DNA of 15,937 bases, from positions 1-15,937 of the forward strand of contig USAX01000032.1 of assembly GCA_900552705.1 (NCBI GenBank), read 5' to 3'. Each line of letters opens with the position of its first letter. The stretch's first letter is position 1. The notes beneath the pieces are model-generated. The model was given only the letters and a program-made list of their open reading frames with translations. It had not been told where the DNA came from and did not search any database. Positions 1-7,611 of the stretch are shown in pieces. Position numbers and translations under genes: made by a program. Source of the DNA: an uncultured Collinsella sp. GTDB taxonomy: Bacteria > Actinomycetota > Coriobacteriia > Coriobacteriales > Coriobacteriaceae.

Positions 1-219
1 ATATCCGATGGCACCGAGCGCCTTGCGCAACGCGGCGCCATCCGCGCCGGCGGCCAGCTCGCCGCCCGAGCACTCGGCTTCATCCAAATCGCCTTTGACC
101 AGCACAATCGGCGAGCACGCGTTGCCCACGATGCGCACGCCACGGACCGCAAGCGATGTAAGCTCCTGCTCGGCCGCCTGGGCGATGGCTTCTTTTTTCT
201 GGCTTTGTGACGTGGACAT
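1..219 (-). CDS. N-terminal part of an unrecognised protein (cut by window edge)
   Basis: The reading frame starts at the ATG at 219-217 on the minus strand and stays open to base 1, giving the first 73 residues (begins MSTSQSQKKEAIAQ, ends ALRKALGAIGY). A GGAGAG ribosome site lies just upstream of the ATG and a TATAAT-like box about 30 bases further back, so the start is well supported. The N-terminus is a polar helix, followed by a hydrophobic strand-like stretch (VRGVRIVGNACSPIVLVKG) and an acidic, glycine-rich part with one more cysteine. I do not recognise a family. The closing ALRKALGAIGY resembles the helix seen early in some uracil-DNA-glycosylase-like proteins, but that is only a faint impression. 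The gene is divergent from trxA. Confidence 0.7.
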   Translation of the reverse strand, partial: MSTSQSQKKEAIAQAAEQELTSLAVRGVRIVGNACSPIVLVKGDLDEAECSGGELAAGADGAALRKALGAIGY

Positions 220-247
220 GCGCTCTCCAATCGTTTGCGTGCCAACC

Positions 248-253
248 ATTATA
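248..253 (-). promoter_or_regulatory. -10 box for the minus-strand gene at the left edge
   Basis: A perfect TATAAT is read on the minus strand, 28 bases before the ATG at 219. No good -35 hexamer is found 16-18 bases upstream, so it may depend on an activator or be a weak promoter. The 136-base gap to trxA would also hold the trxA promoter; the only candidate is TATAAG at 296-301, with no convincing -35. Confidence 0.45.
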
Positions 254-355
254 TAAAAGAGCTGCCCGCGAGTGGTTGCTTTGCGGGCGGCTGGGTATAA
301 GCACGGTCGTACTGAGTTTTACGCGGCCGAGCCGCGTCGCATTTTGGAGGTCACC

Positions 356-676
356 ATGGCTGACATTAAGCAGATTACCCCCGAGAACTTCGATTCCGTC
401 GTTAACGACAGCCTTCCCGTGCTGGTTGATTTTTGGGCGCCGTGGTGCGGTCCCTGCCGCTCGCTCTCGCCCATCGTGGACGAGGTAGCCAACGAGCTGG
501 CGGGCAAGCTTGCCGTCGCCAAATGCAACGTCGACGACAACCAGGACCTGGCCATGAAGTTTGGCGTCATGAGCATCCCCACGCTGATTGTCTTTAAGAA
601 CGGCGAGGAAATTGACCGCTCCGTTGGCGCTCTGCCCAAGGCAAGGCTGCAGGCATTGCTGGAGAAGCACCTGTAA
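356..676 (+). CDS. trxA: Thioredoxin
   Basis: This is a cytoplasmic protein disulfide reductase of 106 residues, the usual thioredoxin length. The active site WCGPC is at residues 30-34 (Cys31, Cys34), preceded by the conserved VDFWAP. The cis-proline loop SIPT has Pro75, and the buried Asp25 is present. The family passes electrons from thioredoxin reductase to substrates such as ribonucleotide reductase and peroxiredoxins. I chose the ATG at 356 because TTGGAGG ends six bases before it and because homologues begin here; the open frame upstream to 272 has no ribosome site and adds non-thioredoxin residues. An extra cysteine, Cys57, lies outside the active site. No trxB is in the window, so it is probably a stand-alone gene. 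Two terminator-like hairpins follow. Confidence 0.96.
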   Translation: MADIKQITPENFDSVVNDSLPVLVDFWAPWCGPCRSLSPIVDEVANELAGKLAVAKCNVDDNQDLAMKFGVMSIPTLIVFKNGEEIDRSVGALPKARLQALLEKHL

Positions 677-707
677 TACACTTGTTACATGTTGCCGTCC
701 GCCTGCC

Positions 708-743
708 GTCCATGAGCGCTTTTACACCGCTCGCCGGACTTTT
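708..743 (+). terminator. Possible intrinsic terminator of trxA
   Basis: GTCC (708-711) pairs with GGAC (736-739) and GAGCG (714-718) with CGCTC (728-732), separated by a small internal loop and closed by a 9-base loop. The stem is followed by TTTT. It lies 32 bases after the trxA stop. The interrupted stem and short T run make this a moderate call. Confidence 0.4.
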
Positions 744-798
744 GGGTGCACCGCGTGCGACCACGGATAGTATGGTAGTCACAAACAGCCCCCAGTGA

Positions 799-835
799 AC
801 GGGTGCGGGTCGCACAGACTCGTACCCGTTTTCTT
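799..835 (+). terminator. Intrinsic terminator downstream of trxA
   Basis: A 13-bp stem (799-811 with 817-829, two G.U pairs) is closed by the loop GCACA and followed by TTTCTT. This is a classic rho-independent terminator for plus-strand transcription. It lies about 120 bases beyond trxA and ends about 70 bases before the next gene, so it insulates the nikR-hyp block from trxA. The rest of the 231-base gap (677-907) shows no clear gene; no good promoter for the 82-residue protein was found apart from a TAAAAT at 863-868 with no matching -35. Confidence 0.75.
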
Positions 836-907
836 ATGCAGCTGCGCGCAAAGCGAGCGTAGTAAAATCTGAACCACTGAACTGCCCCATACAAAAGGAG
901 ATTTCCC

Positions 908-1156
908 ATGCATGATGTTGGAATGAACATGAGCCAGCTTGCCATGAGCGTCAAGCAGGTCGACGACACCATCGAGCTCGCTCACGAATGGAGCCATCAG
1001 CTGCTGCATGCGACCGAGAATTTTGACATGGAGCGCATCGGCGCCAAGCTCGAGGCCGCCATGGCCGCGTTGCACGAGGCGCATGACGCGCTCGAGGGCT
1101 ACGAAGAGGCCATCGAGGCCGACCACAACTCCGTCGGCTCCGTGAAGCTGGTGTAA
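908..1156 (+). CDS. Small His-rich acidic helical protein upstream of NikR
   Basis: This 82-residue protein has no family I recognise. The ATG at 908 follows an AAAAGGAGA ribosome site. It is acidic and predicted to be mostly helical, with seven histidines (2, 26, 30, 34, 56, 59, 73). His26, His30 and His34 are spaced by four, which puts them on one face of a helix, and His56/His59 sit in another helix of the form LHEAHDALE. There are no cysteines, no signal peptide and no membrane segment. Its stop codon lies one base before the nikR start, so the two are almost certainly translated together. I infer a role linked to nickel (storage, delivery or sensing); this comes from the histidine pattern and neighbours, not from homology. 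Other roles remain possible. Confidence 0.75.
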   Translation: MHDVGMNMSQLAMSVKQVDDTIELAHEWSHQLLHATENFDMERIGAKLEAAMAALHEAHDALEGYEEAIEADHNSVGSVKLV

Positions 1157-1157
1157 G

Positions 1158-1670
1158 GTGGCCGAACACGAGCACGGCTGCGGGTACGAGCACGAGCATC
1201 CGCACGGGGCGGACGGTGACGCGGGCTGCCACTGTAGTGGCTCCGGCTCCGAGCTGGTCCGTTTTTCGGTCACCGCGCCCGACGACCTGCTGCGCCGCTT
1301 TGACGAGCAGATCACGCGCCGCGGTGACGTGGCTAACCGATCCGAGGCCGTACGCGATCTGATTCGCGCCTCGATCGCTAAGCAGCAGATGCGCACGCCC
1401 GACGAGCAGGTCATCGGTTCGCTCACCATGATCTATGACCACCATACCGGCGATCTGACGCGCCGTCTGGACGAGGTGCAGCACGACTACACCGACGAGA
1501 TCGTCTCGACCATGCACGTGCATCTGGACCACCACAACTGCCTGGAGATTCTGGCGCTCAAGGGTCGCGGCGAGCGCGTCTACGAACTAGCCGACCGCCT
1601 GCTGGGCCTGCGCGGCGTTAAACACGGAGAGCTCACCTGCGCCGCCACCAGGCAAAGTCTGGGGCTATAG
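1158..1670 (+). CDS. nikR: Nickel-responsive transcriptional regulator NikR
   Basis: This 170-residue protein belongs to the NikR family, nickel-sensing repressors with a ribbon-helix-helix DNA-binding domain and an ACT-like nickel-binding domain. The ribbon-helix-helix spans about residues 33-75 (VRFSVTAPDDLL to RSEAVRDLIR). The high-affinity nickel ligands can be aligned to E. coli NikR His76, His87, His89 and Cys95 as His109, His120, His122 and Cys128; the MHVHLDHHNCLEI motif is clear. The start is a GTG one base after the stop of the upstream gene, with no strong ribosome site of its own, which points to translational coupling. The N-terminus carries about 32 extra residues with six His and three Cys (HEHGCGYEHEHPHG and CHC), absent from E. 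coli NikR. It probably controls nickel uptake or the hyp genes next to it. I found no GTATGA-N16-TCATAC operator of the E. coli type. Confidence 0.95.
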   Translation: MAEHEHGCGYEHEHPHGADGDAGCHCSGSGSELVRFSVTAPDDLLRRFDEQITRRGDVANRSEAVRDLIRASIAKQQMRTPDEQVIGSLTMIYDHHTGDLTRRLDEVQHDYTDEIVSTMHVHLDHHNCLEILALKGRGERVYELADRLLGLRGVKHGELTCAATRQSLGL

Positions 1671-1727
1671 CGGGATTTCCCGCAGCGCGCCTGTCCCTTT
1701 TTGGTCGGTTTTGATGAGGGGTGTCGC

Positions 1728-4181
1728 ATGCGGCATGTGCATATTCATGTGACGGGCATCGTGCAGGGCGTTGGCATGCGACCGTTTGTGTATCGCGAGG
1801 CCATGGCGCATGGCATTTGCGGATGGGTGCTCAATGCGGGCGACGGCGTGCATATCGAGGCGCACGCTCCGGCCGATGCGCTCGATGCTTTTGTTGCCGC
1901 GCTTTCTGAGCATGCGCCCGCGGCGGCTCGCGTTGAGCGAGTCGATATTGCGGATTTGGGGCCTGGCGGCTGGAGCGCTGCCGATGAGCGGGGCTTTCGC
2001 ATTGTGGCATCGCAGGATCAGACCGTGCACACGACGCTCATCTCCCCCGATATCGCCACCTGTGACGACTGCCTGCGCGAACTGTTCGACCCCGCCGACC
2101 GTCGCTATCACTACCCCTTTATCAACTGCACCAACTGCGGGCCGCGCTTTACCATCATCCGATCGCTGCCTTATGACCGAGCGGCCACGTCGATGGATTG
2201 CTTTCCCATGTGCCCCGAGTGCGCCGCAGAGTATGGCGACCCGCTTGACCGGCGCTTTCATGCGCAGCCCGATGCCTGCTTTGACTGCGGGCCACATATT
2301 ACCTGGCGCGAGGCGGCGGGCGACATGGGGCTCGAGGGTCTGGGGGCGACGCCGGCCGTCGGCAGCACGCGCGAAACCAGCGATGCCATTATTGACCGCT
2401 GTGTCGAGCTGCTGGCCAGCGGCGGTATTGTCGCCATCAAGGGGCTGGGCGGATTCCATCTGGCCTGCAACGCCGCCAATGAGCAGGCGGTGGTCGAGCT
2501 GCGCCGTCGCAAGCGCCGCAGCAACAAGCCGCTTGCCGTTATGGTGCGCAGCCTTGCCGATACTGAACGCCTTTGCCATGTCGATGATGCCGAGCGCGAC
2601 TTACTGGCCGGCAGCATCCGCCCCATTGTGCTGCTGCGCCGCCGTGTTGTTGGCGAGGGAGATTCCCCCGACGCCCTTACACTCGCGCCATCCGTCGCGC
2701 ACGATCTACCCGAGCTCGGCGTCATGCTCCCCTATACACCGCTTCAGCATCTGCTGCTTGCAGCTGCCTCGTCGCATGGCATGCACGCGCTGGTCATGAC
2801 CAGCGGAAACCTGAGCGAGGAACCTATCGAGACCGACGATGCCCTTGCATGGGAACATCTTGTTGCCGCCGGCATCGCCGACGCGCTACTTGGCAACGAC
2901 CGTGCGATTCTCTCACGCTACGACGACTCCGTGGTACGTATGGTCGACGGCACCGTCATGCCTGTGCGTCGCGCACGCGGATATGCGCCGCAACCGTTGT
3001 CGCTGCCGGCGCTCGACGGCACTGCACCCTGCGTGCTCGCCTGCGGGCCGCAGCAAAAAGCCACGATCGCGCTCACGCGCGAGGACGCCGACGGCCATGT
3101 GGCCTGTTTTGTGTCGCAGCATATCGGCGATGTCGAAAACGGCGCGACCTTCGATGCCTGGAGCGCCGCCCGCGCACGTCTAGAAAACCTCTTTGACCTG
3201 ACGCCTGCCGCCCTGGCATGCGACATGCATCCCAACTATCTATCGAGCCAGTGGGCGCGTGAGCGGGCACGGGAGCACAGTCTGCCGTTAATCGAAATCC
3301 AGCATCATCATGCGCACATCGCGAGCGTAATGGCAGAGGCGATTGTCGCTGGCCGGCTTGCGCCCGATGCGCGCGTCCTCGGTATTGCCTTCGATGGTAC
3401 GGGTGCCGGCACCGACGGCACCATATGGGGCGGTGAGTTTCTTATCGCCGGCCTTGCCGATTTTGAACGCGCCGCGCACCTGCGCACCTGGGCGCTGCCA
3501 GGCGGAGCCGCATCCGTGCGCGATGCCCGGCGCAATGCCTTTGCCCTGCTGAGCGAGCTCGGCCTGCTCGAGCATCCGGGTGCCGCGGGGCTATTGGGCA
3601 CCCTCGACGAGCAAACACGCAGCGTGACAGCCACCATGATCGAGCGCGGCATCAACAGCCCGCGTACCAGCAGCATGGGGCGTCTCTTTGATGCCGCGGC
3701 AGCGATTCTGGGCATCTGCGGCAAGGCAACCTACGAGGGCGAACCCGCCATAGAACTCGAAGCCATCGCCTGGCGCGCGCTCGGCGGTAAGCCCGTTCGT
3801 CTCGACGGCAATCATACAGGCGTATTCACGTCTGCCGACGACTCCCCCATCTTGGACCCCCAACCGCTCATCGAAGCTCTTCTGAATGGAATCGAGGCAG
3901 GCGCGCCGGCCGACAGGCTCGCCCTCGGGTTTCACATCGCCATTACGCACGCTACGACCCACATCGCACGCGAAATCTGCGCGCGCGAAGGCATCGATAC
4001 CGTCGCGCTCTCGGGCGGTGTGTTCATGAACCGGCTTTTGCTTCAGCTCCTCACCCACGAACTCAAGGACGCCGGTCTTGCCGTCTTGGTCCCCCACGCT
4101 GCACCCGCCAACGACGGCTGCATCGCCTACGGTCAGGCCGCCATCGCTCGCGCTCGCCTCGCGCAGACGGCGTTGCGATAG
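1728..4181 (+). CDS. hypF: Carbamoyltransferase HypF (hydrogenase maturation)
   Basis: HypF uses carbamoyl phosphate and ATP to carbamoylate the C-terminal cysteine of HypE, the first step in making the cyanide ligands of [NiFe]-hydrogenase. The 817-residue protein has all parts in order. An acylphosphatase domain (about 1-92) has the GVGMRPF loop with Arg18 and Asn36. Four CxxC pairs form the zinc-finger region (Cys112/115, 134/137, 162/165, 184/187). A YrdC-like domain (about 215-415) contains KGLGGFHLAC and SGNLSEEP. A Kae1-like carbamoyltransferase domain (about 435-817) has the metal-binding HHHAH at 526-530, FDGTGAGTDG, SGGVFMN at 762-768 and PANDG. I take the ATG at 1728, which has GAGGGG upstream and gives the standard RHVHIHVTG start; a TTG nine codons earlier is less likely. 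It follows nikR by 57 bases, so probably shares its transcript. A short hairpin (4180-4197) overlaps its stop codon but has no T run. Confidence 0.97.
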   Translation: MRHVHIHVTGIVQGVGMRPFVYREAMAHGICGWVLNAGDGVHIEAHAPADALDAFVAALSEHAPAAARVERVDIADLGPGGWSAADERGFRIVASQDQTVHTTLISPDIATCDDCLRELFDPADRRYHYPFINCTNCGPRFTIIRSLPYDRAATSMDCFPMCPECAAEYGDPLDRRFHAQPDACFDCGPHITWREAAGDMGLEGLGATPAVGSTRETSDAIIDRCVELLASGGIVAIKGLGGFHLACNAANEQAVVELRRRKRRSNKPLAVMVRSLADTERLCHVDDAERDLLAGSIRPIVLLRRRVVGEGDSPDALTLAPSVAHDLPELGVMLPYTPLQHLLLAAASSHGMHALVMTSGNLSEEPIETDDALAWEHLVAAGIADALLGNDRAILSRYDDSVVRMVDGTVMPVRRARGYAPQPLSLPALDGTAPCVLACGPQQKATIALTREDADGHVACFVSQHIGDVENGATFDAWSAARARLENLFDLTPAALACDMHPNYLSSQWARERAREHSLPLIEIQHHHAHIASVMAEAIVAGRLAPDARVLGIAFDGTGAGTDGTIWGGEFLIAGLADFERAAHLRTWALPGGAASVRDARRNAFALLSELGLLEHPGAAGLLGTLDEQTRSVTATMIERGINSPRTSSMGRLFDAAAAILGICGKATYEGEPAIELEAIAWRALGGKPVRLDGNHTGVFTSADDSPILDPQPLIEALLNGIEAGAPADRLALGFHIAITHATTHIAREICAREGIDTVALSGGVFMNRLLLQLLTHELKDAGLAVLVPHAAPANDGCIAYGQAAIARARLAQTALR

Positions 4182-4227
4182 GCTGTTTTGCCAGCCTGCG
4201 CGCCGCCGTCTCACAGGTGTAACGCGT

Positions 4228-4256
4228 TTGCTCGTGACTCCCGCGAGCGCTACCAT
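4228..4256 (+). promoter_or_regulatory. Candidate promoter of hypCDE
   Basis: TTGCTC (4228-4233) and TACCAT (4251-4256) are separated by 17 bases, a fair sigma-70-type match, 57 bases before hypC. The -10 overlaps a perfect 14-bp palindrome (4253-4266). This would allow hypCDE to be made independently of hypF. Confidence 0.4.
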
Positions 4257-4266
4257 CAATTGATGG
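4253..4266. promoter_or_regulatory. Perfect 14-bp palindrome, possible operator before hypC
   Basis: CCATCAATTGATGG is its own reverse complement and covers the predicted -10 and transcription start of hypCDE. A dimeric repressor bound here would block the promoter. It does not match the known NikR operator, so the regulator is unknown. Confidence 0.45.
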
Positions 4267-4312
4267 GTAATTAGGCGCCTATCCAGCGCAAAACGTATAA
4301 AAGGGGAACATT

Positions 4313-4573
4313 ATGTGCCTTGCCGTTCCCGGTAAAGTGGTCAAACGCGACGACGACCTTAAGGCGACCGTCGACATGATGGGCATCGAGCGCCCCGTTT
4401 CGCTGCGCCTCGTGCCGACGGCACAGGTAGGCGACTATATTCTCGTGCACGCCGGCTTTGGCATTCAGATTGTCGACGAGCAGGAAGCCCAAGAGACACT
4501 CGAGCTCGTCAATACCATGACCGAGCTGGTCGAAGAGGACCAACTCGCCACCAACCCGGCCGAGGCATACTAG
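4313..4573 (+). CDS. hypC: Hydrogenase maturation chaperone HypC
   Basis: This 86-residue HypC/HupF-family protein binds HypD and the iron of the forming Fe(CN)2CO group, and then hands it to the hydrogenase large subunit. The N-terminus MCLAVPGKVV carries the essential Cys2. The HAGFGIQIVDEQEAQETL segment is also typical. The family is usually 75-95 residues. The ATG at 4313 follows an AAAGGGGAA ribosome site at a good distance. Its stop codon shares one base with the hypD start, so hypC and hypD are translationally coupled, fitting their 1:1 complex. Confidence 0.96.
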   Translation: MCLAVPGKVVKRDDDLKATVDMMGIERPVSLRLVPTAQVGDYILVHAGFGIQIVDEQEAQETLELVNTMTELVEEDQLATNPAEAY

Positions 4574-5685
4574 TGGCGGCGGCGCAGCCGGTTCGCTCCG
4601 GTATCGACTTTTCGGCATTTCGCGACCCCAAGCTGGCTCGCGAGCTCATCGATCGTATTCATGAGCTTGTCGGCAACCGCAGCATCAACCTTATGGAAGT
4701 CTGCGGTACGCATACCGTGAGCATTGGCCGCTATGGCTTTCGCTCCATTATGCCGACGGGGCTCAAACTGCTAAGCGGCCCGGGGTGCCCCGTTTGCGTC
4801 ACCGCCAACCGCGACATCGATCACGCAATCGCGCTTTCCAACATGGACGGCGCCATCATCACCACCTTTGGCGACATGATGCGCGTGCCCGGATCGTCCA
4901 CCTCGCTTGCCGCGCAAAAGGCGGCGGGGCGCGACATCCGCATCGTCTATTCTCCGCTCGACGCACTCGACATTGCCGAGCAAAATCCCGAACGCCCGGT
5001 CATCTTTATGGGCGTCGGCTTTGAGACCACAACGCCCACCATTGCCGCCGCTATCCTGGAGGCCGACGCGCGCGGGCTCCAGAACTTCTCGGTCTACTGT
5101 GCTCACAAGACCACGCCGCCGGCTCTGCGTGCGATCTCCAACGACCCCGAGACGACCATCGACGGCTTTATCCTGCCTGGTCACGTCGCTACCATCACAG
5201 GCCTGGCACCCTTTAGCTTTTTGGTCGACCAGTTCGAGACCCCCGGCGTAGTCACCGGGTTTGAGCCGGTCGATATCCTGCAGGGCATCTGCACGCTGGT
5301 CCAGATGGTTGTCGAGAACAGGCCCGCAATCGACAACGCCTACCGCCGCGGCGTCAATGCAGACGGCAATCCCGTGGCGCGCCAACTGGTCGAGCAGGTG
5401 TTTGAGCCGTGCGACACCACGTGGCGCGGACTGGGACCGATTGCGGCTTCGGGTCTTTCCATCCGACCCGAATTCGCGCGCTTTGATGCCGGCGCCCGCT
5501 TTGATGTGCCCGTTGAGGCGACGGTCGAGCCACGCGGGTGCCGCTGCGGCGACGTGCTGCGCGGAGCCATCACGCCGAGCGACTGCCCGCTGTTCGGCCA
5601 CGCATGTACGCCCGAACACCCCGTCGGCCCCTGCATGGTGAGCTCCGAAGGCAGCTGCGCGGCGTACTTTAGATACCGCGACTAG
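4573..5685 (+). CDS. hypD: Hydrogenase maturation factor HypD
   Basis: HypD is an iron-sulfur protein that, with HypC, assembles the Fe(CN)2CO unit. The 370-residue protein has the family motifs: CGTHT with Cys44, GPGCPVCVT with Cys72 and Cys75, GVGFETTTPT at about 147-156, and LPGHV near 201. The C-terminal cysteine-rich region (Cys323, 325, 338, 345, 354, 362) would hold the [4Fe-4S] cluster and the redox-active thiols. The start is a GTG at 4573 whose first base is the last base of the hypC stop (TAGTG), with GAGG inside the end of hypC as ribosome site. The length agrees with the family. No odd substitutions were seen. Confidence 0.97.
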   Translation: MAAAQPVRSGIDFSAFRDPKLARELIDRIHELVGNRSINLMEVCGTHTVSIGRYGFRSIMPTGLKLLSGPGCPVCVTANRDIDHAIALSNMDGAIITTFGDMMRVPGSSTSLAAQKAAGRDIRIVYSPLDALDIAEQNPERPVIFMGVGFETTTPTIAAAILEADARGLQNFSVYCAHKTTPPALRAISNDPETTIDGFILPGHVATITGLAPFSFLVDQFETPGVVTGFEPVDILQGICTLVQMVVENRPAIDNAYRRGVNADGNPVARQLVEQVFEPCDTTWRGLGPIAASGLSIRPEFARFDAGARFDVPVEATVEPRGCRCGDVLRGAITPSDCPLFGHACTPEHPVGPCMVSSEGSCAAYFRYRD

Positions 5686-5733
5686 CCCGGACGCCCCCGC
5701 GTACCGGCACCACCCACGATTGGAGTTTTCGAT

Positions 5734-6768
5734 ATGTCCCATAGCGTTACCGATAGCACCGTCCTGCTGGGCCACGGCTCCGGCGGCCAGATGATGAAGC
5801 GCATTATCGATGAGGTCTTTCTGGATGCCTTTGGGTCGCCCGAGCTGCTTGCAGGCAACGATGCCGGTGTCGCCGCACTGCCCGCAAGCGGGCGAATCGC
5901 CATGTCGACCGACAGCTTTGTGGTAACGCCGCAGTTCTTCCCCGGCGGCAATATCGGCCGCCTCGCCGTATGTGGAACCGTCAACGACGTCGCGACCTCA
6001 GGCGCTAACGTGCGCTACCTCTCATGCGGCTTTATCCTCGAAGAGGGCTATCCCATGGATAAGCTGCGCCAGATTGTGCAAACCATGGCCGAAACAGCGC
6101 GCGAGGCGGGCGTGTCCATAATCACCGGCGACACCAAGGTGGTCGAGCGTGGAGGTGCCGACGGCGTCTACATCAATACCGCCGGCGTGGGCGAAGTGCC
6201 CGCGGGCGTAGCGCTCAGCGGTGCCAACTGTCGGCCCGGCGATGTCATCCTGGTGTCGGGTACACTCGGCGACCACGGCATCGCCATCATGAGCCAGCGC
6301 GAGGGCTTGGCGTTTTCGAGCAACATCGGAAGCGACGCTGCGCCGCTCAATCATCTGATTGCCGACGTGCTCGCCGCTGCCCCCGACACCCGCTGCTTCC
6401 GCGACCCCACGCGCGGCGGCCTGGCATCCACGCTCAACGAGTTTGCCCAGGCCAGCGGCGTTGCTATGGAGATCGACGAGGATACCGTGCCCGTGCGCCC
6501 CGACGTGCAGGCGGCATGTGAGATGCTCGGCTACGATGTGCTGCAGGTGGCAAACGAGGGCAAGATGGTCGCCGTGGTGCCTGCTGAACAGGCCGATGCC
6601 GCGCTGGCGGCCATGCGCGCCGCCCGCTACGGCGAGAGCGCCGCCATCATCGGTCGCGTGCTGCCGCTTGCCGAGGACGCCCGCCCCGCCGTGCGCGTAC
6701 GCACCGGCTGGGGATCGACCCGTATTCTCGACATGCTCGTGGGAGAGCAGCTGCCGAGGATTTGCTAG
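5734..6768 (+). CDS. hypE: Carbamoyl-dehydratase HypE
   Basis: HypE dehydrates the thiocarboxamide placed on its C-terminal cysteine by HypF to a thiocyanate, which donates CN to HypC-HypD. The 344-residue protein ends in PRIC, the diagnostic tail with the modified Cys344. It has the AIR-synthase/PurM-like fold motifs: HGSGG at 14-18, a STDSFVV segment at about 58-64 and GTVNDVATSGA at about 81-91. The RDPTRGGLASTLNE stretch is also typical. The ATG at 5734 follows a GGAG. It comes 48 bases after hypD, making a hypCDE unit. No terminator could be seen in the 126 bases before the next gene. Confidence 0.97.
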   Translation: MSHSVTDSTVLLGHGSGGQMMKRIIDEVFLDAFGSPELLAGNDAGVAALPASGRIAMSTDSFVVTPQFFPGGNIGRLAVCGTVNDVATSGANVRYLSCGFILEEGYPMDKLRQIVQTMAETAREAGVSIITGDTKVVERGGADGVYINTAGVGEVPAGVALSGANCRPGDVILVSGTLGDHGIAIMSQREGLAFSSNIGSDAAPLNHLIADVLAAAPDTRCFRDPTRGGLASTLNEFAQASGVAMEIDEDTVPVRPDVQAACEMLGYDVLQVANEGKMVAVVPAEQADAALAAMRAARYGESAAIIGRVLPLAEDARPAVRVRTGWGSTRILDMLVGEQLPRIC

Positions 6769-6894
6769 CGGCACATTCTCGCAGACGGCGCGATGCAGCT
6801 CGATATCCCTTGAAGATGTTCAGATTCCAAACAAGCCCGATGCGTAAGCCCAGTATTATGAGGTGCGTTTTTAAACCCAATGACGGGAGCTTTC

Positions 6895-7563
6895 ATGGCA
6901 GCAGCTTTTTCCCATGTGATCTTTGATCTGGATGGCACCATCCTCAACACGCTCGAGGACCTGGCGGCCGCTAGCAACCATACCTGCGAGACGCACGGCT
7001 GGCCTACGTTTGCCGTTGACGAATACCGCTATAAGGTGGGAAACGGCATGCTCAAGCTGGTCGAGCGCTTTATGCCCGCCGAGTATGCGGGCGACGGGCG
7101 CGCCTTTGAGCAGACGCTTGCCGAGTTTAGGGCTTACTACGGCGAGCACAAGGAGGACCACACCGCCCCCTATGCCGGCACAATCGAGATGCTCGACCGC
7201 CTGCGCGCCGCGGGCATCCAGCTTGCCGTGCTCACCAACAAGGACCACATTTCGGCGGCCCCGCTTATCGAGAAGTACTTTGGCCCCGACCGCTTTGCGC
7301 TGGTCCAGGGCCGTGTCGACGCTTTTCCGCCCAAGCCCGAGGCGCCCGTCACGCTGCATGTGATGGAAGCGCTGGGCGCCGACCCGGCGACCACGCTCTA
7401 CGTGGGCGATTCCAATGTCGATATCCTGACCGGTCATAACGCCGGCCTTAAGAGCGCGGGCGTCAGCTGGGGCTTCCGCGGCCGCGCAGAGCTCGAAGCA
7501 GCCGGTGCCGACTACGTGGTTGACACGCAGGAAGAGCTCGCGGCGCTGATCCTGGGCGAGTAA
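6895..7563 (+). CDS. HAD-superfamily phosphatase (phosphoglycolate phosphatase-like)
   Basis: This 222-residue cytoplasmic phosphatase is of HAD subfamily IA. Motif I is FDLDGT (Asp11 nucleophile, Asp13). Motif II is LTN with Thr114. The motif III lysine is Lys147 in PPKPE, and motif IV is GDSNVD with Asp172 and Asp176. A helical cap domain lies at about residues 20-85. The overall layout matches Gph and related enzymes, which act on small phosphate esters such as 2-phosphoglycolate, but the substrate cannot be read from sequence. I chose the ATG at 6895 because GGGAG sits six bases before it; the in-frame ATG at 6880 would place that site inside the gene. TATTAT at 6854-6859 is a possible -10 without a good -35. 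The gene follows hypE and may simply be its neighbour. Confidence 0.92.
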   Translation: MAAAFSHVIFDLDGTILNTLEDLAAASNHTCETHGWPTFAVDEYRYKVGNGMLKLVERFMPAEYAGDGRAFEQTLAEFRAYYGEHKEDHTAPYAGTIEMLDRLRAAGIQLAVLTNKDHISAAPLIEKYFGPDRFALVQGRVDAFPPKPEAPVTLHVMEALGADPATTLYVGDSNVDILTGHNAGLKSAGVSWGFRGRAELEAAGADYVVDTQEELAALILGE

Positions 7564-7611
7564 CGCCAGCGCTGCCCAACCCAGCCGCCGCAATGCCGTT
7601 GCGCGGAAAGT

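Noticed and set aside
677..1157. A NikR operator of the E. coli type upstream of nikR
   Set aside because: No GTATGA-N16-TCATAC or close variant was found by eye in the region upstream of the nikR pair.
1668..1727. A terminator between nikR and hypF
   Set aside because: GCGGG/CCCGC (1670-1683) is followed by TTTTT only about 13 bases later, so the stem and T run are not adjacent; read-through into hypF is more likely.
4180..4197. A terminator at the end of hypF
   Set aside because: The 6-bp AGGCTG/CAGCCT hairpin overlaps the stop codon and has no T run after it.
4771..5775. A 334-residue minus-strand frame opposite hypD
   Set aside because: Fully antisense to hypD and the start of hypE, with no domain or ribosome site.
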